Assembly: GCF_019112545.1 (NCBI RefSeq)
Contig: NW_025064912.1
Coordinates: 269,049-333,048 of the forward strand
Origin: Guyanagaster necrorhizus
Lineage: Eukaryota; Basidiomycota; Agaricomycetes; Agaricales; Physalacriaceae
Direction of reading: 5' to 3'
DNA: 64,000 nucleotides
The notes beneath the pieces are model-generated. The model saw only the letters and a program-made list of their open reading frames with translations, made no database searches and had not been told where the DNA came from. Positions 10,566-23,205 of the stretch are shown piece after piece. Both the position numbers and the translations under genes were made by a program. Every line of letters starts with the position of its first letter. Position 1 is the first letter of the stretch.

Positions 10566-11650
10566 ACCATCCTCGTTTGACCTATTCGCAAATTTAACTG
10601 TTAGTTTCTCCTCGCGGCGCGACAATGAGATGACTCTTTTGATTGGATTGTTTGATACTGATTTCGAAACGACCCCGCGTCCACAAGACAAAATTCGGAG
10701 GCAAAAGTTTAGCCGCCGGCTTCTTGCTCCTGTCGCTCAGGAGCCCGCCGGCAACATCAAGAGGAGACTCTGCTCTTGCTTGACCTCATTTTCCTTGAGC
10801 GGGTATAAGCTCTTCGTAAAGATCTTCCATAAAGATCACTGCCAAGACAACCACAAGGTAAAATTTCAATCAGTGTGGATTATATTACGTTTTCATGCAT
10901 ATGTAGTCCCAAGACTTCATATTTTTTCGGCTTTTGAACGACCGTCGACTGCCGACTCGGACCCAATCGCCAATGGGGTGTTTTCATGGAACCTCCTGAC
11001 CAGAAGTCTAGGAGGGATATTTTTTTTTTGCTAAGAACATCGCCCCCAAATGTGCGCCATAATTGATCGTCCTACAAGCTCTTCACTCTTGCACGGTAAT
11101 ACCTAGAAAAACTAGAGTCTTTAACTTTGAAGGTGACAGGTCTTCCCCGGCGACTTACTAGGACTGACGAGACAACATTTCATAGCACGAAAAAAAGCCA
11201 CCGCTTATCTGGCACACGAAGTCGAAGCTCCACGGCACCCTCAATGTGATCACGTTCAATTGTAAGTCGAAATGTAACATTGCTTCTTTGTTTCAGTGAT
11301 CCGGCCATTCAATGATAGCGGGTATTGTTCGAAGTGGCATCTACCAAATTGGCAAAAAGCTTCGAACAGAGCCAACGAGTATGCTTTGAACGAGGAAACC
11401 TATATAATGGGTGGGTTCGGTTGGACTGTATCCCCACCTCCCACATTGTGGACCGCTCTTTTGAACGCGAAACGCGATGTTGTCTACGGGGATTGACCTA
11501 GCCGCTGCCCTAATGTGAGCAAATTTGACTTAATCTGTGATGGCATTTTCATGAACGGCGTGCTATTGTAGGTCAGTCCAGCAGATATCTCCTAGCGACT
11601 GGGGATACGTGTCGAAAGTGTAAGCTAGGTGCATTGTGATTTCTCTGTAG
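10566..11650. other. no recognisable gene
   Basis: Only short open frames are present (for example 10630-11034) and no family motif is visible. The stretch may hold the undetermined 5' exon or exons and the promoter of the downstream zinc-finger-like gene. A TATATAATGG string lies near 11400. Confidence 0.5.
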
Positions 11651-13162
11651 TACTTGACGCGTCTTCCAGGTGCTTGCAGGCACTTCTACAGTCGGGAAGT
11701 CCCAATGGGTTCCCTTCGAGCTCTTCCCAGGAACAGGCTTCGGCTGATGAGGCTTCGGATTTTGGCCTGAGCTTATCCACGTATCCATTAGAGGAAACTG
11801 TGATATCCAGTATTCCATCGACGTCTTCAGCATCAGATGCGGCAAGCATCCGTTCCTCGTTCACTGCGTCTCTTGCCGATGCTTCTGCCACCGACTGCCG
11901 TCCTTCTTTTGATCCTGCAAACATGATGCGACCCTCTGTCTCTCTTTTATTGTCGTCTATCGTGTCAAAAGATCCAGACTCTCCACCCGCCGACTCTGTT
12001 CCCACTCCAGCGAGCCCAACTGCTTCTACGGCCGCTACAGACATTTCCTCTGACAACACTGTCCAGAGTCCGGCACCCTCTACCCCTCCACAGGTACATG
12101 TGGATATACTGTCGCGTTCGACCTCAGATTTCTCGGTTCCAACTGTGTCAACACAGAGCTATTATCGGGAGCATACCTATATCTCGCCTCCTCCAGCAGA
12201 GCCTCTTATGTACGTCTGGACTATCTGTATATGCATTTTACTTGTTCTAATCATGTTTTACACCCGTCAGCAATCAATGCTCTCAAGTATCTCAGTCCAC
12301 CAACGTGCTAGCTCAGCCCCCTTTTAGGTCTTCGTCCAGTAATGAAATGGTGACCAGCATCCGTCAGCCTCCCAAGCAAACGTTCGTACCTTCTGTTCAT
12401 AGTATGTCCCATTGTACCTGACTTTTCCTCCAGTTTAAGATATATACCCTATGCCGTCGCGGACCGTCCTCCCAGTTTGGCTACCAAAATACTGACCAGC
12501 TCGAGCTTGTATGTGGCTTCCTTTATCAATAATATTTTCCGTCCTTACAATATCTACAGTTCCTTCGCCGATCAGACATTCTCTCCCAAGCCCTACGTCC
12601 CATCGAAATGTCCAGCAACCTCAACAAGCAACTCCGAAAGACAGAAGTACGTCTCTCCCCGCTGTCCATCCAAATTCCTCGTCTTGATTTCCCCAGCCAC
12701 TCAAAAGTCTGTTGTCGGAAAAGCAAATACGAACAGCTAGTCGTCAAGTACGGCATCAGCGACCACGACCTCTACTACGGCTGGAAAATCGATTACGTGA
12801 CCTGCCACCTAACCGGATGCAACCAAGCACTCATCAAGAACACCCGCGCCGAAGTCACCAAACACGTTAAAACGTTCCACCTCTGCGCCGAGGGTCCCCA
12901 GTTCGTAGTGCGGGATTGCTGCCCGATCGTTTCCGACTCCGAGCGCTTCATCAAAGTCGACGCGGTCTACGGGCATTTCCAGACGGAAAGGCATTCGTCT
13001 ATGCATAACTCGTATCAATACTCGTGTGGTCATTGTGGGGCGATGACGGCAAAGCCTGAGTATCTTGATAACCACTATTTGGAGTGTAGGGCTTTGCGAG
13101 ACCGTGTTCTGTCGCTCAGATCTGCGTCGCAACAGGTGGCTTTCTATCCGAATATCTTCTGA
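11651..13162 (+). CDS. zinc-finger-like protein, five exons seen, 5' end unresolved
   Basis: Exons 11651-12209, 12271-12381, 12434-12508, 12560-12646 and 12697-13162 join with consistent phase through four GT-AG introns of 50-61 bp. The first visible exon follows an AG at 11650 and has no start codon of its own, so at least one upstream exon is missing from this model. The N-terminal part is rich in Ser, Thr, Ala and Pro and probably disordered. The last exon holds a C2H2-like unit (CHLTGC ... HVKTFH) and a second Cys/His cluster (CGHC ... H ... C). This suggests nucleic-acid binding, but the spacing is not that of a classical finger, so the role is inferred. No inactivating change was seen in the joined exons. 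Confidence 0.6.
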
Positions 13163-13739
13163 TCTCTTGCGCTCCTTCATCTCAATCGTTCCCTCACCAT
13201 ATCTCATTGTGCATTTCATTTTACATGTTAATATCTGTATCCCTATCATCACCCTCACATCTTATACCTTGGACCATCTTCGTCATCCTTAGCATTACCA
13301 TCCCCATCTTATACCTTGCATTCTCAGTTCTACCGTATCATAGGAATCATAGATCTAATCCATCTCGGCGGCTTTCAATTTCAACACCACGTGCTGGGCG
13401 ACGCGGGGAACTCAAGCTTAGGATCGAAATGAAGCCCGCGCTCTTGATGACCGAAATGACCGTGTGAATGATGATACCCTCTGACGCACTTCAAGTTCCA
13501 GATTAAGAGAACTTCGGACCAACATTGAACATTTGTGATAGAACTGATGGTTATGCGTATTTCGGCAAGGAATGCTTTAAGCAATTTGCACCACACTTAC
13601 ATTAAAACGTCAATCGTGATACTTTCATAATACTCATATTTCTGTTCTGGTTCTGCACGCCATTTCACATATGGCCTCTCACAGGCTTAGGTATGTATCT
13701 GAAGCCAGGAGTATCAATCAGCCATCAACTCGCAGTTCA
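13163..13739. other. intergenic, nothing recognised
   Basis: A T/C-rich tract (about 13160-13350) directly follows the zinc-finger-like gene and is compatible with its 3' UTR. No coding signal or repeat was recognised. Confidence 0.5.
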
Positions 13740-14080
13740 GGGTGAGATGACGTATGGCTCTTCAAAGTAGCTCATCTCTTCTTCAGTCAGAGTGAATCCC
13801 GTAATGATATTCTCATTCAACCTCCGAACCGACGATGTTCCAACAATCAGGCTTGTGGCATCCACGCCAGAGCTACCTGAGCCATGGTTTTCCATGTCTC
13901 TTTGCGATTTCCTCAGCACGACCGATAATCGTCTTGTCGTCCTCCGACAATTTGTTTTCAAGACCTGTTGCCTTGGAGGCATTGGATCATTGCAGGTCGC
14001 GTCGGAGCGCCCGCTGAGATGGGTGTCCAATGCTGTTGAATGTAGAGTACGCGTGCATCTCACGTTCCTGATAAAGGTCA
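13740..14080 (-). pseudogene. aldo/keto reductase, C-terminal relic
   Basis: Read on the minus strand, fragments of the aldo/keto reductase C-terminus appear in order: EREMHAYSTFNSIGH, then KLSEDDKTIIGRAEEIAKRHG, then VGTSSVRRLNENI followed by LTEEEMSYFEEPYV. These correspond to the cofactor-binding end of NADPH-dependent aldo/keto reductases. The pieces lie in different frames and are separated by a stop, and the catalytic N-terminal barrel is absent. It is a dead remnant. The family assignment rests on these motifs read by eye. Confidence 0.65.
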
Positions 14081-14479
14081 AGTCAGGTTAAAACGGAGAA
14101 CAGACGTATAAATTTAACCTCTTAGCGATATAAAAAGGAAATATTCATCCTGCATATTATTTACAAACTTTGTCCAGCCGTTACGTGCAGTGACTTCGTT
14201 GAGCACCTCATGGAACTAGCGCCGATATCTACACAGCGAGGAGTGTCAATCAATATGACCCATTCATTAATTGTGGCCGATCCAAACATGATTACATACG
14301 TCCCATAGCCGAATGAAAGCGTGTGTGCAAGTTCTACAAAAATGAATTCAAGTACAGTCTCCCATGAGACCGAGAGACCGTGTAGAGCATGGCGCTGCAT
14401 GCGTAATTTTGTGACTTTTCTAGCAGAGGAAGGAGAGAATCCATCATGGATTATCCCAACACGGGTGATCTTTGGGCGC

Positions 14480-15728
14480 TCAAGGCCTTCCGAAGATGAG
14501 CTTCGGAACGCCGCCTGCAGAGGCGCTTCTATCCACTTCGATACCAATCAACTGAACTTTGTGTCCAAGCCAATCTATCCTTCTCACACCGCCTTCCCAG
14601 CCACCGCCCATCCTCAGGCATCGCCTCTCATAAGCTCTGGTGACGCTGCGCTGCGCAGGAGAACCATTGCCTAACGCGTCCCACTCCCCATGGGTCACCC
14701 GGATAGACAACGTTCTATATAGCGTCTGAAGTAAATCGAGGTTTGAGATTGGCTGCGCCTCACTGGACATCGTGGGAGCGCTACCGATGTAAAATTTTCC
14801 CACCTTTGACGAGGGAGAGACAACGACGGGCCAGGGGAATTTATCGCACGTCATCAGCAGCTTCCTAAAAATCGGTGGATCGGTGGCGGGTTGTGCCAGA
14901 GTATGAGCGGGGACTGCCGTCCGCGTGTTGCGATCCACAACAGAATGTGAGCAAGGCGCGAACATCACGTCATAAGATATCGGAGCATTATGGAAGCGGC
15001 TCGAGGCAAGGAGCGGATGCATGTGAAGAGATATCGTACACATCGGATTCAGGAAAGAGACATGAGGCTGGGGGTCTGTCGCAATACAATTAGTCAAGCA
15101 AACAATAATTTGTAAGCATAACATACGGTGGGCCTCAGGCTTGAATCCTGCGTCCCATGTGTGATTATGTTTAAGCACCGGACGCCGTGGAGGCGGGTTG
15201 ACACTGGTGGAACTGGACGCCCGCGAAGGAATAGGGCGACCGTGACCATGAGAAGACGCTGCTTGGATGGAGGTTGTCGAGGTTGTACGAGACTCGCTAC
15301 TAGCACGAGCTGGAGGTGGTGTGTAAACGGGATATTGTATATCTACATGTGCGAAGCGGTTAGTTCTGCTACCCGATGCGAGACGAGAAAAGCAGCCTAC
15401 AGGGGTCATATTTGTAGCTCGAGCTTCGATGGAATGTAGTCTGAGGAGGTAGGTGCTGCTGTTGCTGCGAATATGAGCGCGGAGGCATTGTTACAGGCGC
15501 ATCCGTGCTATATCGCAAAGGAGAGGGCCTAGTCGTCTTTGATGATTCGTAACTGTTGTTGTGCTTCATAGCCCCGCCTGCGAATGGTGGAATGCTGGGA
15601 GGAGAGACAAAGATATAGCTTGTGGGGTCGGATTGAGAGCGATGATGGGTTTTCGACTGTCGAGAAGACGGGGAAGATTTCTGGTTCGACTGACCAACAC
15701 CGAATAGACCGCGAAGAATATATGCCAT
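14480..15728 (-). CDS. DUF6699-domain protein, 379 aa, three exons
   Basis: Exons 15728-15401, 15342-15127 and 15075-14480 (minus strand) join through introns of 57-58 and 51 bp with exact phase and give 379 residues. The first 180 residues are low-complexity, rich in Ser, Pro and Gln with a short QQQQ run. The C-terminal 190 residues have the pattern of the basidiomycete DUF6699 family: HPLL, then SYDV, a run ending CDKFPWPVVV, NLDLLQTLY, REWDAL-like HGEWDAL, and RRIDWLG near the end. The molecular function of DUF6699 is unknown. Motif order and length fit a complete protein and no defect was seen. The second intron is in frame without a stop, so retention would also be readable. Confidence 0.78.
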
Positions 15729-16868
15729 GTTCGCTGGTGAAAAGAATTCGAGGCTCAGAAGGATTAATGGATGTGTGCTTAAATGATGGCGTCCTGTCCT
15801 TATATATGAATTACTGCTACTAGCGCAGGTAGACCGCCGGTTCGATATCCGAACCCCAGAATTGAAGGCGCATGGCAATGAAGTAACTAAAAACGCCTTC
15901 CCAACTCTTCGAAGGGATCGAAGGTCGAGCCACGACGCGTAGATGGCAGGGAGCGTGGTAGATTGGGAAAACGGAGGGACGCCAATATTGGCAACAGTAA
16001 GGATATGTGTCCGTAATCTCCGGCCAGCCAAACGAGGATACCCGTAAATGAATGACTTAGGGTAAGTAGAGAACTTGATTGGCTTTTTAGAAGGTATCTG
16101 TTAGGTACACCGCGATGCGTCTGATTCGAACAAGCAGCGCATTGCCCACACGTGTGTTTGGACATTGAGGATCGGCCAGGTAATCGCAGCCTCGAGGATA
16201 AGTCGCAGCAGTATTTTTGCCCTGTGATAAGTTACTGAAAGGCGGGACGATAGTCAATTTTTGTTGCATACATACGTAGGGCAGAAATCACACCTTCTCT
16301 GTATAGCTAACGCTGTTAGCGCTGATAGTAAATTGTCTCCCTGAGGCAAATCTTTCGTCATGTAAGGGGTCTGAGGTAGATATTCAGAAACGGAAAACGT
16401 ATTAGCCAAAGCGGATCACTACGATGGACAGGGACTTGAAGAACGAGACATTGCGCAGAGAAGCCTCTCGATTAACGACCCTAAGTGATCCTCATTAGTC
16501 TGGAATCCGACCAGCAACCATTAACTTCCGAATAAAATGACTTGCAGGATTTTCTAGAAATGACAGGTTGCCTTCCATAGACGAGCCTGTAGCAGCAGAC
16601 CACAACGTTGCACCTGCAAAGTAAATTGGAGAACAAGCAGGTCATTGATGCATGTAATTCTGAAATTGGGAAAATGACTTCGGATGACACCCAAGATAAG
16701 ATCTAGAACATACATATCTAGAAGTACAGCAAGTGTGTCCGGCACACATCGCTAAGTACAGTGTTTCACCTCAGTGAAACACTCCGTGCAATCGATATTA
16801 CTGATCCCGCAGCGACTCAATGCCAGAAGACGCGGCCGCAATAATCTATTATACGGTCGTGGCCAACA
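15729..16868. other. intergenic between divergent ends, nothing recognised
   Basis: This stretch contains the upstream region of the DUF6699 gene and the 3' flank of the GH30 gene. Short frames only. A TTCGAA-containing stretch near 16125 resembles a tRNA B box but has no matching stem. Confidence 0.5.
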
Positions 16869-19278
16869 TTAACAATCAGTACTATTTGTGAAAGTCGTAT
16901 TGGTCATCCACTGCGAACGGACACTGCGCCTCGAGGTTGAAGACGCCGCAAACCACCAAAGGGTGGTAACGCCAACCGGGAATGTATACGTAGCCTGACC
17001 GATGTTATCTGAGTAACCAGTTCGCCAAGTAAAATCAGACCTACCTACCTGCATCCCTCTAAACTCTATAGAGGCCGTAACCGCAACGGGGTTCCAAGAA
17101 GACGAAGCGCTGTCATCCCCTAGGTTCGAACGTTGCATTAATAAGGTCAGGGGATCCTCGATCACCCGAAAGACACGTACAGTTCAACACGACCAGCGAA
17201 TATCGAACCCAATCGCTTGCAGACTGCCTGCCGGTTGCATATGCGCCAACACGCAAAGCCCAGCCGTCACTACCGCTGACAGTGACGCCGATTCTCTGGC
17301 CAAATGGACCACCCACATCTTTCGGTATGATTGCCTTCGAGGCCTGAGCCATGGAATAGTACTCTTGGTTGAAAGAATAAGAGCCGTCGTTATTGATAGT
17401 GACGACGCCCCGACAGCCAGCTGAGCAGCTGTTAGCACCCGGAAGCTTCGGGTTTCCGCTACCATCAAGGGCGAAATTCCACATTAGGCCCTAGGAGAAC
17501 GTTGAAGTCTTCTTTGTTTAAAGAATTGAATAAGTCTCACAGTCTTGGACCAATGTTCTAAACTTCCTATCCAGCTAGGTGGCCACATGAGCGAAAGGCA
17601 CATATACGTCAACGAAGAACTCACAGATTATCCATGTACCACTGTTAGGTCTACGTCAGAACGCGAACATAACAGATGGGATATTTGGTTATCTCCTACC
17701 TTAATATCCTGCCACCAATCACTGCCGAGCGTTCCAGAGCATTCCGTGAAGTAGATTTCCTAAATAAAACCATCAGAAAGTCATCCGGGGAGATAGACTG
17801 AAAAAGGTTTACCTTATCTGGGTATGCAGAGTGGAAGGATTCCTGAAGGCCAACGCTTCCTTCGTAACAATGAAACGACGCCCCCGCAAAGGAGTCTCGA
17901 GCTGCTTGCATCTATGCTTGTCTGTCAGGACCGGCGCATCTTGCAACATTAAGCCCTGTACGTACAACCTCCACGGGGTATGTCGCAGCGTTGTTCCAGT
18001 TGTGCTATAAGACGGATTGTGAGTAACATGTAATACCAGCGGAGCAAACCCTGACCTCGTATGCAATAACCTTGACACTCGAGAAACCGTTGTTATCAAG
18101 AAGAGTCCGTAAGGTTCTCCCAATCTGAGCTTCCGTTGCGGCAGGCATCGAGCATGATGGATAACTATTAGTGCTGTATTGCGGTTCATTCTAGGGTTTC
18201 TGTCAGTTGACATGGTCAGGGTCAGATAAGGACAAAATGAACTTGAATTGAGATTGCGTAAATCGGTACGCCTTTACCTGAGAAACCTTGGACGGCCTTC
18301 AACAGATATGTGGGATCTATTGCAATGGAAGGTCAAGGACCGTGCATCACTGTGGTCGAAACGACGTACAGACGCTGATGTAGCCATCAATCAGTGAGCC
18401 TCCGTTCATCGATCCTGTCGTCTTCATCCATGCGGGCTTTTCATTTATGCATAAGAGGGCGCATTATGATGGGGAGACATATGCACACTGACAGGCGACC
18501 AAGGAACCAGATGAACCTTTGCAAAAGTGCATACGTAAGCGCCGAGTCATCAACAATAATGACCTTCAAGCTTACCATTAAGCGACTATTCACTGATAGT
18601 ATATCGCGCAGAATAGCGAATAAATACCATGGGGCATTGTTTACATAGAAGTTGCTCAAAATGTTATCGCTGTTTGAGTCGTCGTAACTGTAGACTGGAG
18701 AAACGGTCAGAGTGCAATCACAAGGTCTCGCAGATATGGCGGACCCGAAGCAGAAAAATCGGTTGCGCCAAGTGCAACTCGGATATAACTGAGACCAGCG
18801 GCATTAGCGCCATCGGTCATGTCGAACGACTGACGCAGAAGATTCCAGTAGTTATTCGAATTTTTCCCCTAAAAATAGTCAACGCGTATCCAACGTCAGA
18901 CGAAGAAATGAACCTTTAAGTCATTCAGAAGATTAGCTGAAGCATCCGCTGAGTTAGACGTCAGACCAGAATGAATTCAGATAGAGAGGGAACCACAAAC
19001 TAAGGGTCGCGCCAAACCCAAGAATTGTCTGGTAAACAGTGCTGTCCGAGACGGTGATATGTGCACTCTGAGAAGCACCTGTGGCTGCGAAGTTGACGGC
19101 GGCTGAGAGTGGTTTCCGCGTAAGCAGACTACGACGATCCCAGGTTGTCTCCCACTACAGACAACAACATGAACAAGATAAGTGAGGACTACATTCTGGA
19201 TATACGCACGATGTCCCATATCTGCTGGGTAAAGGCGCATCGTGCAAACGCGAGGGCGAATATTGGAAAAATAAGCAT
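16869..19278 (-). CDS. GH30 glycoside hydrolase (endo-beta-1,6-glucanase type), 518 aa, 17 exons
   Basis: Seventeen exons join with exact phase: 19278-19210, 19154-19001, 18948-18914, 18868-18745, 18694-18576, 18516-18493, 18436-18370, 18316-18243, 18190-18056, 18004-17966, 17911-17813, 17759-17700, 17641-17625, 17574-17541, 17490-17181, 17119-17049 and 16994-16869. The start gives a signal peptide (MLIFPIFALAFARCAF), so secretion is expected. GH30 landmarks are GFGATL, GLSYIRVALGATDFS, the acid/base Glu in NEP (E224), the nucleophile in YFTECSG (E319), and the C-terminal beta domain (GLMWNFALDG, YTFPVGVTTLWW). The family hydrolyses beta-1,6-glucan, and a role in cell-wall remodelling or attack on other fungi is inferred. 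All introns are GT-AG and no stop or frameshift is seen, so it appears functional. Exons of 17-39 bp make automated prediction error-prone. Confidence 0.9.
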
Positions 19279-19322
19279 AGGAGGAAGGTAGAAGTCTGAG
19301 CTGGCCCATGGAGAACCTAAGC

Positions 19323-19329
19323 TTATATA
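19323..19329 (-). promoter_or_regulatory. TATA box of the GH30 gene
   Basis: TATATAA on the minus strand lies about 45 bp upstream of the GH30 start codon, which allows a short leader. The position is plausible but inferred. Confidence 0.5.
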
Positions 19330-20508
19330 CCGTATTGACGGTGGCTACCAGCTGTCATAGAAGGAAGAAGCTGCCCTCAAGAACTCGTCAGTAACCAGGT
19401 TTCCTATGCGATAGACCGGTTACTCCATAGACGTAGAAGTCGTAGAACTGGCTGCAGCACATGTACATTAATCATTGAGGGTCGGTTGGAGGAAATCGAC
19501 AACGAAATTTGAATGAATTAGCCTGTAGAGCAAGTCAGATCAGCCTTAAACTCCTGAACGTGATCTGACCTACGTCCGGTCCAATACGCGTCCTTCGTGT
19601 TTCCCTTGACTTGGGACGTGATGCTGATGTATTTCGGGCGGTGACCATTAGGATCATGTCGGTATACTTGCAGCCAATTGACTAGGGCGACGTGTGAGCC
19701 GAAGAACAGGATCCAAGAGAGAACGCACCGTATGCGGACAAAAGAAAACGATTATTGTGCTATATACGCGACTTATCGGCTTTCTTCATCACATGTGCGA
19801 GATGGCCCAATCACGCCCACAGACTGTAGCATCGATTCAACTGCAGTGGAGAACAGCTCTTGTGGGTCAGCAAAACGACTGCAGGCATGTCAGTCCGAGG
19901 ACATATCATAAGGAAGGACGTTTCAGCAGGCCCTCCAATTGCCAAGCAACACCTTTCAAAGTCATGTTCACATCTATAGGATGAATCATGAGTAGATAGA
20001 TCCCTAGATGAGTTCAATGATACAAAACTGAAAAAGCCGTGACTGAAAAATCAAGTGAAACGAAAAAGACGGTTGCGTGGCAGATAAGCGTGTATCAAGA
20101 AGGCATATAGCACGATAAGGTATACATTTTCACGTTCATTGTAAGAATAATTACTATACTGTGCAAAGCGTCAAAACGTACTCATGAAATAGGAATCAAG
20201 ACGCGCACCTCGATCAACTTTCTGACACTGCCCAGCAACATAATTATAAAATCCAGAAGCGCACGTCTCTACGTATAAATGTAGAGGAGAGAGAAATTGC
20301 GAGTGGTACCGTGGTCGTCGTAAGAAAAATAAATGTTTGTTGTGCCATGTTTATCAACAAGGCTGACGGGAATCGGTCTGCTTCAGGATCGTCAAACTCT
20401 AACCCTCAGTTCTGAACGTTCAATGACCAGATTTGAAGTCAACCTGAATGCTCTCGTCTACAGAAAGAAGGATTTCAGCACAAGTATTGGTCCTTTAAAA
20501 TGGAAGCG
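19330..20508. other. intergenic, nothing recognised
   Basis: Only short, non-conserved open frames (for example 19678-19911). Composition is normal for the window and CpG is present, unlike the stretch that follows. Confidence 0.5.
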
Positions 20509-21834
20509 CATGTATGGGGAACAGATTGACATACATACATACCTTAGCATGTACTTGCTGTTGAGGTGATCAAACTGCCTGGTACTAGCAACTTGAATTT
20601 TCATTAGGTTGGTCATGCCAGTAACAGTCCTTTTTTTTTTTTTCATCTGAACAGAAAATTCATCAGATCCATAAAATGTGAAGATCCCTCAGAGCTAGCT
20701 CACCAGTCAGAAAGAGGTTTTTGTCTCCCACACTGTCTCAGCATTACTTAGTTTTAACATTGATGAGAAAAAACTGGCCCTACCTTCAAAATTAGAGTGT
20801 ATACAGAATGCCTTCATGTGATACAACTAGCACATGAGTTGATTTTCCTTCAATTAAAACAGTGGTCAAAGGAATTCTGAAGTCTCATTTTGAGTAATGA
20901 GTCAATGACATGCCTGCCATCAGTGATAATCTGAGCTAAGGGGCTGCCATGGACAACCACCACAAAGAATAATAGCTTACAGTATATATATACTGCTGAA
21001 AATTGTTCTCAGACCATTTGTCATCATCATATGAACCTCAAACAGAATCAGCAGCAGAGGTTGTTGGAATCTGTGAGAGAATTCAAGCAATCTGGCATTC
21101 CAGCATGCTGAGTGAGGAAAGAATCTGAGGTAAATTGAAGGAATCAGATAGAAAGTACTAGAAAAGATGTAGTCTAGTGTAAATATGAGAAGTCAATGGG
21201 GAAACTCATCAGGAGTTTGTAACCCAAAGACTAAAGGTCTTGCAAGCATGTACTTTGGATACAGTCCAGATCTCAACAGAGGTGCAGCTATCTGCCAGCA
21301 CAAGTAATTTTGATTTTAGTAATGCTGCAGTGATCTTCACATTTTTTGTCTTTTGCTGCTACTAATGACTTCTGGTATCCTGAACTGGAAAATATGGCTG
21401 GAAGTTGCTCATGTTGTGCCAGTTCTTGATGCTGCTAACCAAGCACCAGATATCATACAAGATGCCACAATGGCAGCAGGGCTTGGTGATGATATAGAAG
21501 CAAATGCCAATGATGACATGGAAGGAGCTCTGGAAGGTAGGTTGTTGTTTCCTCAATGCTGTCTTTCTCTCATATGTACCACCATTTCAGCCATTGGCAT
21601 GAGGGGTCCCTTCCACACTGTCCTCCAAAATGTGCATATTTTCAGGTTATTTAGTGTCATAAGCATTATTTACCAGTCCCTCAGGCTACCCTACATACTG
21701 AAGAACTCTACTTGTATCAAAGCAACTCTGCAGGGATAATTTTTGGAATTGAGGTGCTGGTGGTTCAGAGGGAGACATATTGGACTCAGAGGAGAGGTAT
21801 ATTTCATCATATAGAGTAAGGACAGTGGTGGTTC
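20509..21834. other. CpG-free block, probable decayed transposon
   Basis: Between the CpG at 20507-20508 and the one at 21835-21836 there is not a single CpG in 1326 bp, while both flanks have them at ordinary frequency. TpG and CpA are common. The best open frame (21353-21739) shows no family motif I recognise. The composition matches the mutated copia interior at 4.2-7.6 kb, so I infer an old element erased by C-to-T mutation, but no LTR, terminal repeat or protein homology was found. Confidence 0.55.
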
Positions 21835-22129
21835 CGAGTCAAGTCAATAGGTACGAAAATGTCAAAGTCTAAGGTAAGCAGTGAAACATATATAAATAGG
21901 ATATGATATTAAAGCCGTGAAAACCGAATCTCAACACTAATACCATCAAAAGAAACTCTGATTCTTGCCCCTCTACAGTGAGCTAGAGGATCTAGCTTTG
22001 CATAGTCTGGCTACGCTGTGTTAGACTTGGCAATTTTTGTGGGTGCTTTGCGGTAAACCGGAGAAAATAGAACTATCTCGTCTTGATAACAATTCCGTAA
22101 AGTCACTGGGTTCATCTTGCTAGTTCCGG

Positions 22130-22400
22130 GGAAAGGTGGCGATAGTCGCTGATGTGATGTGAGTAGCAAGCGCATGTACATTGCCTCGTACCGGCCTTGG
22201 ATTTCAGAGAGCTTGGAATCTCCGGCGTGCCGGGCACTTTAGACCGCACCCAGCCACTGAACCCACTTCCCCTTGCCAAAACGTTGTATCCCTTGACATC
22301 ACGATGCACTCTCGACTAGAAATGGGTTTTGATCCGTTTGATGCAGACTCGTTCTGCGGTTTCGATAGCTTGTGAGTAACCGATTTGCCCCCTGGATTGC
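22130..22400 (-). pseudogene. possible protein-kinase catalytic-loop relic
   Basis: The minus strand reads AIETAERVCIKRIK, then a stop, then VHRDVKGYNVL, which resembles kinase subdomain VIb (HRDxKxxN). No other kinase subdomain can be followed on either side and the frame is broken. The call is weak and chance similarity is possible. Confidence 0.3.
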
Positions 22401-23205
22401 CGGTCTGATGTTGTCTAGCTTTACCGCTCAGATGTGGGGTTTCCTTGTGCCCCCATTCGACTCCAGCCAATAAATGCACAAAGAAAGTCTTGGAAGCACA
22501 GAATTAATCATTCAGGATGTCTTCTGCGATGCCAGGGCCTCATCTCCCGTAAACCTAGAAATACCCTTTGACGAACTTATTGATCTCGACATCGATTCAT
22601 CTGGTCCCGGTGCTGTTATCTATAAGGTGATGAAGGACGGCTCATCAGCTCATTTTGTGGCGCAGGGATGTCTTCTTGGTCTCGGGACATCATCAAGGAT
22701 CGCGCGCACCATTGGATGTTCGGTTCCGATAGCCCTTCTCTGAAGGATCGATAACCATAAGGCTGATTATCATGCACATGTGAAGCCACTAGAAAGGTTA
22801 GGGAATTCATTTATCACTGGCGATGGTATTGCTATTTTGAACTCGAAGCTTAGCGCATCCATCTTGAAGCCGGAATGCTCAAGTAGCTGCTGTCCATTTT
22901 GAATTTGTAACCTCTAGAGAATCAAGGTTTTTAATCTCTTTATTCAACCTACATTCACTCTCTCCAGAGTCCGTGACGACCAATGGAAAGACTCTGGTAA
23001 TCAGGGTCTGAGTTCAGACGCCACACGGCTGATATCTTTATGTTCCGCAGGAAGCAGGTGGCACTCTTTTTTAACGAGCAATTCCATTTTAAGCTCCGGG
23101 ACAGGTGGTATGTAAGTTTGAGTTCGGACCCGCGATCGCATTCAGTTTCTCCAGACATAAGACAGGAAGAATGGTTTTTTCACCCTCGGAACGAACGAAC
23201 TCTTC
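22401..23205. other. upstream region of the first hydrolase gene
   Basis: One 89-codon frame (22474-22743) has no recognised motif. No repeat or promoter element could be defined with confidence. Confidence 0.4.

Noticed and set aside
16100..16160. tRNA-like sequence with TTCGAA on the minus strand
   Set aside because: The flanking bases do not form a T-arm stem and no acceptor or D arm could be paired.
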